Source of the DNA: Algibacter luteus | GTDB taxonomy: Bacteria; Bacteroidota; Bacteroidia; Flavobacteriales; Flavobacteriaceae | Assembly (NCBI RefSeq): GCF_900141715.1 | Contig: NZ_FQYK01000002.1 | Span: forward strand, 53,495 to 117,494 | Direction of reading: 5' to 3' | DNA length: 64,000 nucleotides | Shown: positions 8,643 to 18,424 of the stretch, piece after piece | Position numbering within the stretch: position 1 is the first letter of the stretch | Layout: every line of letters begins with the position of its first letter | The notes under the pieces: model-generated | Databases searched by the model: none | What the model saw: only the letters and a program-made list of their open reading frames with translations | Told to the model about the DNA's origin: nothing | Position numbers and translations under genes: made by a program

Positions 8643-10241
8643 TTATTCTTTAAAACTCGGCTGAAGCGGATTAAAGTAAATTTTAAACGTACTTAAATTA
8701 TCATTTGAATATTCTATTTTACCTTGAAGTTGCTCGGTTAAAATAACAATAAGTTGTACTCCAAGAGATTTTGAAGAATTAAAATCATAGTTTTCTGGAA
8801 GTCCAGGACCACTATCTGAATATACTAAAACATAAAAATCAGGATCTTTGAGTATTGAAATGTTTAAAGAATTAACAACATCCTCTTTAAAAGCATATTT
8901 GTATGAGTTTGTTACTAATTCATTTATAATCAAACCAAGATTAGAAGTAGTATCTCCATCAAATATTAAATTACTGTCAATATTAATAGTCTTATTTAAA
9001 GTCAATTCATCAGACTTCACCGTACGTTCTACAAAATTTATTAATTGTTCCAAGTACTCTTTTGTACTTATATCCTTCAGAGAAGAACTTCCGTAAAGTT
9101 TTTCATGCACTAGGGCCATAGAATTAATTCTATTTTTACTTTGTTCTAATGCGGTTTTAACTTTAGCATCATTACTCTCATCTTGCTGCAAAGTCAATAT
9201 TCCAGAAATCATTTGCATATTATTTTTTACCCTATGATGTATTTCCTTAATAAGCGTTTGAATTTTTGATAAATTCTTTTCCAATTCTACATTCTGAATA
9301 CTAATTTCTTCGTTTGCAATTTTTAAATTTTTATTAAGTCTTTCGTTTTTTGAAAATTGATTATAAATAATTATAACTAAAAAGAAGATGATGAAATACC
9401 ACAAATACGCCAAAAATCCAATGGTATTATTTAAGCTAGGTTTGTGTTTATAAGAACTCCCTACCTTTAATTTTAAATTAAAAACATTAATGTCCGAATA
9501 GATATAATCTTCCTCGTTTACATTAAAATTTTTATAATACTCAAAATCTTTGTCCACATTATATATAGGGGAACCATCGAAATAGGCTTCTCTTGTTAAA
9601 TCTATACTATCTTTAACAATAAACTTGTGCACAAATTCCTCGCTATTGCTACCTTCATAAAAATAATCAAGTAAATATTTAGCATTTATAATTGGCGTAA
9701 AATATCCTAAGGTATTGTTATTATTGTCTCGTGCTGAAAAATTAAAAGGGAACCCTACCCAACCTTCTCTTAAATTTATTGGTGTAAATAAACTTATATC
9801 TTCAGACAACATGAGCTTATTTAATTCGTCTAGTCTTTCATTATCTACAAAATCTTTTACAGAAACGCCTTTTATACCAAGAGGATCTATTTCTTCAGGA
9901 GTTATAACATATTTAAAAACATGAGTGGTATCTATATAATTTATTATTATTGAACTGTCAAAATGTATTTCATCTAATAGATCATTCAAATAAGTTTGAA
10001 GTTCAACTTCTGACGGAAACGATGTACTATTTTTGGTATAACTTTTTAACGAAGAAACTAAAGCCGCATAGACCTCAATCCCGGCGCGCGCACGTATCAT
10101 AGCATCGGAATGTGTTTTACTAAGCGTGTCATCAATCTTTTTTCTCTCTAATTCGTAATAAGATGAAATAAATTGATTTAAAAACAACAAACCAATGAGT
10201 AAAATTATAGTAATAATAATATGATACTTATTTATTTTCAT
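8643..10241 (-). CDS. Membrane sensor histidine kinase, HisKA_2 type
   Basis: 532 residues. Transmembrane helix 1 at about 6-27, a periplasmic sensor region at about 28-270 (CHASE-like in layout, assignment tentative), and helix 2 at about 274-295. A coiled-coil linker follows, then the dimerisation/phosphoacceptor motif EIHHRVKNNMQMISG (His335/336), which marks the HisKA_2 class, and a HATPase domain with N-box NELVTN (about 440-445) and G1 box DSGPGLP. The kinase should autophosphorylate and pass phosphate to a response regulator, but no regulator gene adjoins it, so it is an orphan here. It is divergent from fumC across 145 bases. Confidence 0.9.
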   Translation of the reverse strand: MKINKYHIIITIILLIGLLFLNQFISSYYELERKKIDDTLSKTHSDAMIRARAGIEVYAALVSSLKSYTKNSTSFPSEVELQTYLNDLLDEIHFDSSIIINYIDTTHVFKYVITPEEIDPLGIKGVSVKDFVDNERLDELNKLMLSEDISLFTPINLREGWVGFPFNFSARDNNNNTLGYFTPIINAKYLLDYFYEGSNSEEFVHKFIVKDSIDLTREAYFDGSPIYNVDKDFEYYKNFNVNEEDYIYSDINVFNLKLKVGSSYKHKPSLNNTIGFLAYLWYFIIFFLVIIIYNQFSKNERLNKNLKIANEEISIQNVELEKNLSKIQTLIKEIHHRVKNNMQMISGILTLQQDESNDAKVKTALEQSKNRINSMALVHEKLYGSSSLKDISTKEYLEQLINFVERTVKSDELTLNKTINIDSNLIFDGDTTSNLGLIINELVTNSYKYAFKEDVVNSLNISILKDPDFYVLVYSDSGPGLPENYDFNSSKSLGVQLIVILTEQLQGKIEYSNDNLSTFKIYFNPLQPSFKE

Positions 10242-10329
10242 GAATTAGATTGCTAATTATAGCAAAAGTTAGCCAAATATTAATTCTTCAAAGATAAGCG
10301 AATCTTTTAATTTAAAAGTTCATTTATAA

Positions 10330-10360
10330 TTGTTATAACATCCCAAAAATTGTAATTTTG
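10330..10360 (+). promoter_or_regulatory. fumC promoter
   Basis: TTG at 10330-10332, a 20-base spacer, then TAATTTTG at 10353-10360, matching the Bacteroidota -33/-7 consensus. The predicted transcript would start around 10366, about 20 bases before ATG 10387. Confidence 0.7.
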
Positions 10361-10386
10361 TGTTTGTATTTAATCTTCAAAACATC

Positions 10387-11784
10387 ATGAGTTACAGAAT
10401 AGAAAAAGACACCATGGGCGAGGTAAAAGTCCCAGCCGATAAACTATGGGGAGCGCAAACGGAACGCTCTAGAAACAATTTTAAAATAGGCCCATCTGCT
10501 TCTATGCCTTTAGAAATTGTTTATGGATTTGCATACCTAAAAAAAGCTGCTGCTTATACCAATTGTGAATTAGGAGTACTTCCTATTGAAAAAAGAGATT
10601 TAATTGCACAAGTATGTGATGAAATTTTAGAAGGAAAACACGACGATCAATTTCCGTTAGTTATTTGGCAAACGGGTTCTGGAACACAAAGTAACATGAA
10701 CGTGAATGAGGTTATCGCTAACAGAGCGCATCAAATAGCAGGAAAGGTTATTGGTGAAGGCGAAAAAACCATTCAACCAAATGATGACGTGAATAAATCG
10801 CAATCTTCAAATGATACCTTTCCAACAGGCATGCATATTGCAGCTTACAAGAAAATGGTGGAGACAACAATCCCTGGTGTTAAAAAATTACGAAATACAC
10901 TTAACGAGAAATCTATAGCATTTAAAAATGTAGTAAAAATAGGTAGAACACACCTTATGGATGCAACTCCTTTAACTTTAGGTCAAGAAATATCAGGTTA
11001 CGTTGCACAATTAGATCATGGCTTAAGAGCGCTTGAAAACACCTTGGCGCATTTAAGTGAACTAGCTCTAGGAGGTACTGCAGTAGGAACCGGTTTAAAT
11101 ACACCAAAAGGTTACAGTAAACGCGTAGCTGAATATATTGCAAAATTTACCGGATTACCATTTGTAACTGCACCTAACAAGTTTGAGGCTTTGGCAGCAC
11201 ATGATGCTTTAGTTGAAACTCATGGCGCTCTAAAACAATTAGCAGTATCCTTAAATAAAATAGCTAATGATATACGTATGATGGCCTCTGGTCCACGTTC
11301 AGGAATTGGCGAAATAACTATTCCTGCCAACGAACCAGGAAGTTCTATTATGCCTGGTAAAGTAAACCCAACCCAGTGTGAAGCTTTAACCATGGTTTGC
11401 GCGCAAGTTATGGGTAATGATGTTGCTGTATCTGTTGGTGGTTTACAAGGTCATTATGAATTAAATGTATTTAAGCCTGTAATGGCGGCAAACGTTTTAC
11501 AATCGGCCCAACTTATTGGTGACGCTTGTGTGAGTTTTGAAGAACATTGTGCCATTGGTATTGAACCGAATTATGACGTTATTACGAAACTATTAAATAA
11601 CTCATTAATGCTGGTAACGGCATTAAATACAAAAATAGGTTACTATAAAGCCGCAGAAATCGCAAACACTGCCCACAAAAATGGTACAACCTTAAAAGAA
11701 GAAGCTATTAATTTAGGTTATGTAACAGCCGAAGAATACGATGCTTGGGTAAAACCTGAGGAAATGGTTGGAAGCCTAAAATAA
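10387..11784 (+). CDS. fumC: Class II fumarate hydratase
   Basis: 465 residues (E. coli FumC 467). It interconverts fumarate and malate in the TCA cycle without an iron-sulfur cluster. Fumarase/aspartase superfamily signatures are present: [29 protein letters not shown] and the [11 protein letters not shown] loop with the catalytic Ser. The frame is open further upstream to a GTG at 10360, but that codon falls in the -7 box, so ATG 10387 ([16 protein letters not shown]) is the better start. Followed by its own terminator. Confidence 0.96.
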   Translation: MSYRIEKDTMGEVKVPADKLWGAQTERSRNNFKIGPSASMPLEIVYGFAYLKKAAAYTNCELGVLPIEKRDLIAQVCDEILEGKHDDQFPLVIWQTGSGTQSNMNVNEVIANRAHQIAGKVIGEGEKTIQPNDDVNKSQSSNDTFPTGMHIAAYKKMVETTIPGVKKLRNTLNEKSIAFKNVVKIGRTHLMDATPLTLGQEISGYVAQLDHGLRALENTLAHLSELALGGTAVGTGLNTPKGYSKRVAEYIAKFTGLPFVTAPNKFEALAAHDALVETHGALKQLAVSLNKIANDIRMMASGPRSGIGEITIPANEPGSSIMPGKVNPTQCEALTMVCAQVMGNDVAVSVGGLQGHYELNVFKPVMAANVLQSAQLIGDACVSFEEHCAIGIEPNYDVITKLLNNSLMLVTALNTKIGYYKAAEIANTAHKNGTTLKEEAINLGYVTAEEYDAWVKPEEMVGSLK

Positions 11785-11806
11785 AATTAAGTTTCAAGAA
11801 TTATTT

Positions 11807-11841
11807 AAAAAGACAGGTAAAATTAATTTGCCTGTCTTTTT
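11807..11841 (+). terminator. Rho-independent terminator of fumC
   Basis: AAAAAGACAGG pairs with CCTGTCTTTTT around a 13-base AT-rich middle that extends the stem with one mismatch. Confidence 0.85.
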
Positions 11842-11935
11842 GGTTGGTTAGCTATTAACTCTTGTAAATTGTAATTTATAAGAAACCATGTAAATATATA
11901 ACTAACGAAATTATCTTGAATTAACATTTGTTAAA

Positions 11936-12514
11936 TTATTCAAGTTTTTTTCTTATCCTGCTTAGTTGCACTGGTGTTATACCCAAATAAGATGCGATAT
12001 GATACTGTGGTATTAACTCATCAACACCTGGTACTTGCTTTTTTAATTGTAAGTATCTATCGGTAGCATTTAACGAAATCAATTCTACTAATCGCTTCTC
12101 ATATGCCATATATACAGTTTCTAAAACTTTAGAATATAACATATTTAAGGATTCGTTTTTGTTACATAATGCCATCAATTTGTAATAATCAATTTCATAA
12201 ACCTCGCAATCGCTAAGTGCTTCAAAAACAAATAACGAAGGCTTTTTTTGAATTAATGCGGCAACGGGTCCCGCAAAACTAATAGGCAAATAAAAACTTT
12301 TGTTAAACTCCTTACCAGATTCAGTAATCAAAAAACAACGCAACATACCTGAAACCAGCATGTATACTTTAGAAGGAACTTCACCCAACTTTACAAGCTG
12401 TGTGCCTTCTTTAATTGTTTTAAATTCTGTAATGTTTAAAAGCTCTTGAACAAGTTCTTCTGGTATATTACTGAAAGAATTTAAAAACTCATAATGAGAT
12501 TCATTATAGTTCAT
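11936..12514 (-). CDS. Crp/Fnr-family transcriptional regulator
   Basis: 192 residues. The N-terminal cyclic-nucleotide-binding-like beta-roll covers about 20-120 (TQLVKLGEVPSKVYMLVSG, SFYLPISFAGP). The C-terminal helix-turn-helix is short (YHIASYLGITPVQLSRIRKK), as usual for the Bacteroidota Crp/Fnr subgroup. No Cys cluster for an iron-sulfur centre is seen, so it is not a classical Fnr oxygen sensor. Monocistronic. Regulon and ligand unknown. Confidence 0.88.
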   Translation of the reverse strand: MNYNESHYEFLNSFSNIPEELVQELLNITEFKTIKEGTQLVKLGEVPSKVYMLVSGMLRCFLITESGKEFNKSFYLPISFAGPVAALIQKKPSLFVFEALSDCEVYEIDYYKLMALCNKNESLNMLYSKVLETVYMAYEKRLVELISLNATDRYLQLKKQVPGVDELIPQYHIASYLGITPVQLSRIRKKLE

Positions 12515-12906
12515 ATAATATTTGGTTTATAAAAATCTGAATACAAAATATTATCGCATGCAGAAATAATATCAATACAAATGCTAATTCACTTGATTGA
12601 TTTATTGGTTAGGGTTAATCAAAGATGACAAAATAATAGTATTTCTTTTTAATTTGATTAAAAATTCTATCACTAGCCAATAAAATTGTTTAGTTGCATA
12701 CCGATATTGATTTTTTAAACCACTTATAATGATATCTTTATAAAAAATACAATCGCAATAGTTAGTCATTGAGTGCAAAGTGCATTTCATCGAATTTTTA
12801 AATTCAAGTAATAATTAACTTTCAATATTCATTTAATTAAGGCTATTTCCGCTTATCTAATTTATTGTGATTAAATTTATAGCTCAATTTCAAATTTTAG
12901 AAATTC
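12515..12906. other. 392-base divergent intergenic region
   Basis: AT-rich spacer between the Crp/Fnr gene and hutI. An open frame on the minus strand (12602-12790, 62 codons) has no protein-like features. I could not find a TTG/TAnnTTTG pair at proper spacing for either flanking gene, nor any hairpin worth naming. Confidence 0.4.
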
Positions 12907-14145
12907 ATGTCGTTATTAATAATTAATATCAAATCACTAATTCAAGTGAGGAACCAGAATGTTTTAAAAGTTTCTGGCGAAGAAATGAAACATTTACCAA
13001 CTATTGAAAATGCTTTCCTTTACATTGAAAATGATAAAATTGTTGATTATGGCAGTATGGAAAACTGTAAAAATATTAAAGTTTCAAAAACCATTGATGC
13101 GTTGGGTAAAATAGTAATGCCCACTTGGTGTGACTCACACACGCATATTGTATATGCAGGCAATAGAGAACAAGAATTTGTAGACAGAATTAAAGGATTA
13201 AGTTACACCGAAATTGCCAACCGTGGTGGTGGTATATTAAACTCTGCTAAAACGCTGCAAAATACTAGTGAAGACGATTTATACCAACAATCTATACAAC
13301 GAATTAAAAATGTAATAAAATTAGGAACTGGAGCATTAGAAATAAAATCTGGTTACGGATTAACAGTGGAATCTGAGCTTAAAATGCTGCGGGTTATAAA
13401 ACGGATAAAAGAACATTATCCACTTAAAATTAAAGCAACTTTTCTAGGAGCACATGCCTTTCCTGAATCATATTTAAAAGACAAACAAGGCTATATTGAT
13501 TTAATTATCAATAAAATGCTGCCTAAAATTGCCAATGAAAATTTAGCAGACTTTATAGATGTTTTTTGTGAAAAGGGATATTTTTCTTTAGACGACACCG
13601 ATGCTATTTTAACAGCTGGTAAGCAATATGGATTAATTCCGAAAATACATGTCAATCAATTTAATGCCTTTGGCGGAGTCGCACTTGGAGTTAAACACAA
13701 TGCATTATCTGTAGATCATTTAGAAGAATTAAACCAAGACGATATAGATGCCTTAAAAGGCAGTGATACTATGCCTGTAGCACTTCCCTCCTGCTCGTAT
13801 TTTTTAAGTATTCCATATACACCAGCAAGACAAATTATTGATTCTGGTCTGCCGTTAGCTTTGGCTACCGATTATAACCCAGGTTCAACACCAAGTGGGA
13901 ATATGAATTTTGTAGTAAGTACGGCTTGTATTAAAATGAAAATGACACCAGAAGAAGCCATAAATGCTGCTACTATAAATGGCGCGTATGCCATGGGTAT
14001 TTCTAACGAATACGGCAGTATTACCAAAGGCAAAATTGCCAATTTAATAATTACCAAACCAGTACCTAGTTATAATTATTTACCATATTCGTTTGGTGAA
14101 AATAATATTGAAACCGTGATTATTAACGGCGAAGTTATAACATAA
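12907..14145 (+). CDS. hutI: Imidazolonepropionase
   Basis: 412 residues, the usual length. It opens the imidazolone ring of 4-imidazolone-5-propanoate to give formiminoglutamate, the third step of histidine breakdown. It belongs to the amidohydrolase superfamily: metal ligands in CDSHTHIVYAG (His78, His80), the Arg-rich RGGGI loop, EIKSGYGLT, a ligand His in FLGAHAFP, HVNQFN, and Asp in ATDYNPGS. hutG follows about 1 kb downstream, separated by one gene on the other strand; hutH and hutU are not in the window. Confidence 0.95.
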   Translation: MSLLIINIKSLIQVRNQNVLKVSGEEMKHLPTIENAFLYIENDKIVDYGSMENCKNIKVSKTIDALGKIVMPTWCDSHTHIVYAGNREQEFVDRIKGLSYTEIANRGGGILNSAKTLQNTSEDDLYQQSIQRIKNVIKLGTGALEIKSGYGLTVESELKMLRVIKRIKEHYPLKIKATFLGAHAFPESYLKDKQGYIDLIINKMLPKIANENLADFIDVFCEKGYFSLDDTDAILTAGKQYGLIPKIHVNQFNAFGGVALGVKHNALSVDHLEELNQDDIDALKGSDTMPVALPSCSYFLSIPYTPARQIIDSGLPLALATDYNPGSTPSGNMNFVVSTACIKMKMTPEEAINAATINGAYAMGISNEYGSITKGKIANLIITKPVPSYNYLPYSFGENNIETVIINGEVIT

Positions 14146-14178
14146 AAAAACCCCAAACTAAGTTCGAGGTTTTTAATT
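14144..14178. terminator. Bidirectional terminator between hutI and a convergent gene
   Basis: An A-run followed by ACCCCAAACT and AGTTCGAGGT then a T-run; the 14-base arms pair with two imperfect positions. It overlaps the hutI stop codon and lies 18 bases from the end of the minus-strand gene. Confidence 0.65.
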
Positions 14179-14196
14179 TTAAGTGTTATAATAGAT

Positions 14197-15075
14197 TTAC
14201 TTTAAAGTAAATTCTGAACTAGATACTAAATCTTTTTCATTAAATATGTTTACAATATAACGCCCTTTTTCAAAGTCGCTTTTAGAAGTTACAAACTCAC
14301 AAACATTAAGGCTTGTACTTTCGTAATTAAATTTACTAATTGTACTGTAGTTTAAAGTTTTTTCACCAAAAGTAACTTGCTCATTTAAACCTAAAGTATT
14401 GTTTTTAGGGTCGATAACTTGAACATATAATTCTTGATCTCCTGGTTGAACTAAAGTATTCTTAGCAACCGTAAAACAAACTCTAATTTTATCTGTTCTT
14501 CCAGCTCTTTCTGTTGGAATTAATTTTCCAGAGGTTCTTTCAATAACTCCAAATCCTTTTAATCCAACTGTATTCAATATTGAAGCGTTTTCAACCACTT
14601 CAGCTAAAGCATTGTTTTGTACTAATAAAGAATCTGTAAAAATAGTACGCTCTTCTAAACGAACACGAGTACTGTCTAAAGAAGTAGCTAAATACGAATT
14701 CTCAACTCTCAATGAATCGTTTTGAGCTAACAAAACATCCATTTCTTTTTGTAAAGCTTGGTACTTGCTCTTGTATCTCCACAAACTTTTAACGTTAGTT
14801 TCAGAAATTTTTAAAGAGTCAATTAATCCTTGAATTCTAGCTCTTGCTTCAATTAAATTTGAATTAGCCACTTCGTTTTCACCAATAGCATCATCATATT
14901 GTTTTGCCATTGCGTTTAAATCATTCATTACTAATTGCTTCTCTGCTGTAAGCTCGTTTTGAACTTTCTTACTACTACTGTATAAATTCATAGTATAAAA
15001 TCCAGTTGCTAAAAATAAAACTAGTGCAATACCTAATCCTACTTTAAGTCCAGTGTTACTTTTGTTGCCTTCCAT
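14197..15075 (-). CDS. Single-pass membrane protein with long coiled coil, unknown function
   Basis: 292 residues. One transmembrane helix at about 11-31, then a helical, heptad-like region at about 35-165 rich in Glu, Lys, Asn, Ser and Leu, then a mixed beta domain at about 175-292 that begins GLKGFGVIER and contains TDKIRVCFTVAKN. The positive-inside rule (KSNTGLK before the helix) puts the coiled coil and beta domain in the periplasm. Flavobacterial homologues are, as I recall, often annotated as chromosome partitioning proteins, but no ParA or SMC ATP-binding motif is present here. It sits between hutI and hutG on the opposite strand, with no evident link to histidine catabolism. Confidence 0.7.
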   Translation of the reverse strand: MEGNKSNTGLKVGLGIALVLFLATGFYTMNLYSSSKKVQNELTAEKQLVMNDLNAMAKQYDDAIGENEVANSNLIEARARIQGLIDSLKISETNVKSLWRYKSKYQALQKEMDVLLAQNDSLRVENSYLATSLDSTRVRLEERTIFTDSLLVQNNALAEVVENASILNTVGLKGFGVIERTSGKLIPTERAGRTDKIRVCFTVAKNTLVQPGDQELYVQVIDPKNNTLGLNEQVTFGEKTLNYSTISKFNYESTSLNVCEFVTSKSDFEKGRYIVNIFNEKDLVSSSEFTLK

Positions 15076-15192
15076 AATTATTTGTTTTTAATGTTTGTTA
15101 AGGTTAATTTAATTTTTGTTTTATTTAATTGTTTGTTTTAATAATATAAATAAATAATGATGTATTTTTAATAATCAAAATTTATTTATTTT

Positions 15193-16212
15193 ATGGATAA
15201 ACTAGTATTATTTAACAATATTACGCGAAATAAATTATTAAACAAGCGATCTGGTGAATCCAAATTTGGCCAACACGTTCAAATATTAACCAATTTCACT
15301 AACATATACGTTCAACTTAAAAGTTTAGATGTTGCTTATGTAATTTTAGGCCTACCAGAGGATGTTGGTGTATTTGCAAATCACGGTAAAACAGGAACTG
15401 CAAAGGCTTGGAACGCAACCCTTAAAGTTTTGTTAAACATTCAAAGCAATGAGTTTACAAGGGCTAACAAGGTTTTAATATTGGGGCATTTAGACTTCCA
15501 TAAAGAGCAACTAGAGCTTTCAAAATTAAATTCTACCAAAAAAAAAGATGTTTTAAAGGCCCGAGAAATAGTTGCAAAAATTGACGATTTTGTTACACAT
15601 GTGGTGCATCAAATTATAAAAGCTGGAAAAAAACCGATTATAATTGGTGGTGGACATAATAATGCATACGGAAATATAAAAGGATCTTCTTTAGCCTTCG
15701 GAAAACCAATTAATGCTATTAATATAGATGCACATTCTGATTTTAGAGATGAAGAAGGCAGGCACAGTGGAAACGGATTTAGTTATGCTTACACGGAAGG
15801 GTTCTTAGGCAAGTATTTTATTTTTGGATTACATGAAAACTATACTTCAAATAAGATTTTTAAAGTGTTGAATGATTTAAAATCAATTGAATATAACACA
15901 TTCGATGCTTTGGAAATTAGAAACGAACTGAAATACAAAAGAGAACTGGAACGGGCCTTATTACATGTTTCTGAAGGTTTATTTGGAATTGAAATTGACT
16001 GTGATGCTATTGAAAACATGCCGAGTAGCGCTATGACACCAAGTGGTTTCAGTGTCACTAAAACAAGAAAATTATTGAGCCATTTTGCAAAGCATGAACA
16101 TGCCATATATTTGCATATTTGTGAAGCTTCTCCATCTAAAAAATCGGCTTTACAAGTAGGTAAGTTAATCACCTATTTAATTACAGATTTTATTAAAGCT
16201 AATGACAATTAA
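15193..16212 (+). CDS. hutG: Formimidoylglutamase (arginase superfamily)
   Basis: 339 residues. The ureohydrolase fold is shown by the manganese-site motifs IGGGHNNAYGN, NIDAHSDFR and EIDCDAIENMPSSAMTP. It would hydrolyse N-formiminoglutamate to glutamate and formamide, completing the pathway begun by hutI about 1 kb upstream, which is the reason for this call over agmatinase or arginase. Its stop overlaps the start of the acetyltransferase frame by 11 bases. Confidence 0.85.
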   Translation: MDKLVLFNNITRNKLLNKRSGESKFGQHVQILTNFTNIYVQLKSLDVAYVILGLPEDVGVFANHGKTGTAKAWNATLKVLLNIQSNEFTRANKVLILGHLDFHKEQLELSKLNSTKKKDVLKAREIVAKIDDFVTHVVHQIIKAGKKPIIIGGGHNNAYGNIKGSSLAFGKPINAINIDAHSDFRDEEGRHSGNGFSYAYTEGFLGKYFIFGLHENYTSNKIFKVLNDLKSIEYNTFDALEIRNELKYKRELERALLHVSEGLFGIEIDCDAIENMPSSAMTPSGFSVTKTRKLLSHFAKHEHAIYLHICEASPSKKSALQVGKLITYLITDFIKANDN

Positions 16213-16665
16213 TATTATTCATTTTGAACCCCAATATTCAAAAAAATTCTATGAGCTAAACAGAGAATGGTTAGAAACCTTTTTTGTGGTAGAACCTTAT
16301 GATGAAGAGGTGCTAAGTAAGCCCCAAAAGTATATTATAGACAAAGGCGGGCATATTTTTTTCGCAAAACTAGACGATGCAATTGTTGGCACCGTAGCAT
16401 TAATGCCAATGAACAATTCAAAAGAATTTGAATTAACAAAAATGGCTGTTTCTCCAAATTATCGCGGTAAAAAAATCGGACAACAAATGATGCAATATTG
16501 TATTGATTTTGCCAAAGATAAAAACATTCCAAAACTGATAATTAATTCGAGTAGAAAGTTAAAAATGCTATCTATATCTACAAAAAATATGGTTTTGTTG
16601 AAATTCCTGTTGAAGCCAATTGCCCATATATTAGATGTGATATTAAAATGGAAAATATGATATAA
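16202..16665 (+). pseudogene. GNAT acetyltransferase with a -1 frameshift near the C-terminus
   Basis: The frame from ATG 16202 codes for a GNAT protein: IVGTVALMPM, then FELTKMAVSPNYRGKKIGQQMM (acetyl-CoA loop RGKKIG) and PKLIINSS. After RKLK at the A5 run 16561-16565 it continues into atypical sequence and stops at 16660 (152 residues). With one more A the frame would read NAIYIYKKYGFVEIPVE, then CPYIRCDIKMENMI and TAA at 16663-16665, the normal GNAT ending. So one base is missing in the homopolymer, through real mutation, slippage or sequencing error. It overlaps hutG by 11 bases and is probably co-transcribed. Confidence 0.85.
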
Positions 16666-16694
16666 AAAAAGCACTCCTAAAGGGAGTGCTTCTT
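16663..16694. terminator. Terminator between the GNAT gene and aceA
   Basis: GCACTCC, loop TAAAG, GGAGTGC, with an A-run before and TTCTT after. It lies between convergent genes and overlaps the restored GNAT stop. Confidence 0.75.
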
Positions 16695-16716
16695 CAAATT
16701 CACGGAAGTTCTTTAA

Positions 16717-18351
16717 CTAAGCCACAACTCCAAGTTTTTCTTTTATCTTGGTTTTAGTAGTCGTTTTTACTTCAAATTGATTCGATGTATTCTTTGTCCC
16801 ACCTGCTTTTAAAGCCTTTTCTCCAGCAAAAAATGTTTTGTGGTCATCCCCTAGATCAGATCCAGCCATTCTTTGATGTTTTACACAAGAAACACCTTTG
16901 CGAATTTCTTGTCTTTGAACTTCTTTTACGTAGGCGAGCATACCATCTTCACCAAAATAACCTTCTGTTAAATCACTCATGTGCAATGCGGTTGTATGAT
17001 ATGTTGGTAATGTTATCAAATGATGAAAAATACCAGCATCTCGCGCTCCATCGTTCTGGAAGGATTTAATCTTTCGGTCTGCGCGAAAACTTAATTCTGA
17101 ATTGTCGTATTCGGCATCCATTAAATTATTTCTATCATAAGCTGTCATATTTTCGCCCTCTGCAAGCATTTCATGATACGCTTGATTTCGGAAATTTAAA
17201 GTCCAGTTAAATGATGGCGAGTTGTTATAAACCAATTTTGCATTAGGAATTACTTCTCTTATTCGATTTACCATATGTGCAATTTGTTTTACATCTGGCG
17301 TTGGTGTTTCAATCCATAATAGGTCTGCACCATTTTGCAGACTTGTAACACAATCTAAAACCACACGATCTATATTAGAGCCATCTTTAAATTTGTACAA
17401 CCCATTTGGTAATCTAACTGGTCGCACTAATTTACCATCCCTTTTAAGTAGAACATCATCTTCTCGAGCATCATTTATTCCTATTTCTTCAGCTTCAACA
17501 AAAGCCAAATACTTTGAAGCTAAATCTCCAGGTTCTTGACTAACCGGAAGTTTCTGTGTAAGACCTGCACCTTCCGAATCTGTTCGAGCAACTATAACGC
17601 CATCTTCAACACCTAACTCTAAAAAGGCGTATCTAACGGCATTTAATTTTGCAATAAAATCTTCGTGAGGCACGGTTACCTTACCATCTTGATGCCCACA
17701 TTGTTTCGCATCAGATACTTGGTTTTCAATTTGAATAGCACAAGCCCCAGCTTGAATCATTTTTTTGGCAAGTAAGTAAGTGGCTTCCTCATTTCCAAAA
17801 CCTGCATCAATATCTGCGATTATAGGAACTATATGTGTTTCAAAATTATCTATTAGGTCTTGTACATCTTCTCCTTGCTCTAATCTTCGAAATAAATCAT
17901 TCAACTCGATAGCATCAGCTTGTCTTAAAAAATCATAGATTTCTTCAATTAAGCTCGGAACTGCCGTTTTTTCATGCATTGATTGATCTGGCAATGGACC
18001 GAATTCAGAACGTAATGCCGCAACCATCCAACCAGATAGATACAAATATCTCTTGCTAGTGGTTTTATGATGCTTTTTTACAGCAATCATATTTTGTTGC
18101 GCCACAAATCCATGCCAGCATCCTAATGACTGTGTATAGTTTGAAGAATCGGCATCATAAGCTGCCATGTCTGCTCTCATAATTGCGGCATTATACTTGG
18201 CAATATCTAGTCCCGTTTTAAAACGGTTTTGTGCAACCATTCTCGCTGCATTTTCTGGGTTTATTGCATCCCATGTATTTCCATACTTTTCTTTAAGATT
18301 TCTTACAGTTTGTAATGCAGAACTGTAATTTGATTGTGCTAAATTTTTCAT
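16717..18351 (-). CDS. aceA: Isocitrate lyase
   Basis: 544 residues. It cleaves isocitrate to glyoxylate and succinate, the first step of the glyoxylate shunt. The active-site loop reads AKQCGHQDGK (Cys218) rather than KKCGH, as in the longer Pseudomonas-type isocitrate lyases of about 530 residues; length agrees. Other conserved parts: ADIDAGFGN, VARTDSEGA and NNSPSFNWT. It is the second gene of aceB-aceA, 73 bases after aceB, with a hairpin in the gap. Confidence 0.96.
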   Translation of the reverse strand: MKNLAQSNYSSALQTVRNLKEKYGNTWDAINPENAARMVAQNRFKTGLDIAKYNAAIMRADMAAYDADSSNYTQSLGCWHGFVAQQNMIAVKKHHKTTSKRYLYLSGWMVAALRSEFGPLPDQSMHEKTAVPSLIEEIYDFLRQADAIELNDLFRRLEQGEDVQDLIDNFETHIVPIIADIDAGFGNEEATYLLAKKMIQAGACAIQIENQVSDAKQCGHQDGKVTVPHEDFIAKLNAVRYAFLELGVEDGVIVARTDSEGAGLTQKLPVSQEPGDLASKYLAFVEAEEIGINDAREDDVLLKRDGKLVRPVRLPNGLYKFKDGSNIDRVVLDCVTSLQNGADLLWIETPTPDVKQIAHMVNRIREVIPNAKLVYNNSPSFNWTLNFRNQAYHEMLAEGENMTAYDRNNLMDAEYDNSELSFRADRKIKSFQNDGARDAGIFHHLITLPTYHTTALHMSDLTEGYFGEDGMLAYVKEVQRQEIRKGVSCVKHQRMAGSDLGDDHKTFFAGEKALKAGGTKNTSNQFEVKTTTKTKIKEKLGVVA

Positions 18352-18386
18352 AATTTTGCGATACGTTATTTAATATTAATAATGAG

Positions 18387-18417
18387 ATCCTGTTGATTGT
18401 TCCAGCAATCGCAGGAT
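18387..18417 (-). other. Hairpin between aceB and aceA
   Basis: On the coding strand: ATCCTG, C, GATTG, loop CTGGAA, CAATC, AA, CAGGAT. That is an 11-pair stem with one small internal loop, about 35 bases before the aceA start. There is no T-run after it, so it is not a classic terminator; it may stabilise, process or attenuate the transcript. Confidence 0.6.
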
Positions 18418-18424
18418 TGTTTTT

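Noticed and set aside
10360-10386. GTG start 27 bases upstream of the chosen fumC start
   Set aside because: The codon is inside the -7 promoter box, and ATG 10387 gives the family N-terminus.
12602-12790. 62-codon open frame on the minus strand between the Crp/Fnr gene and hutI
   Set aside because: Composition is that of random AT-rich DNA; no helix, motif or promoter supports it.
14197-15075. Annotation of the coiled-coil membrane protein as a ParA/chromosome-partitioning protein
   Set aside because: No Walker motifs and a periplasmic topology; only coiled-coil composition would support it.
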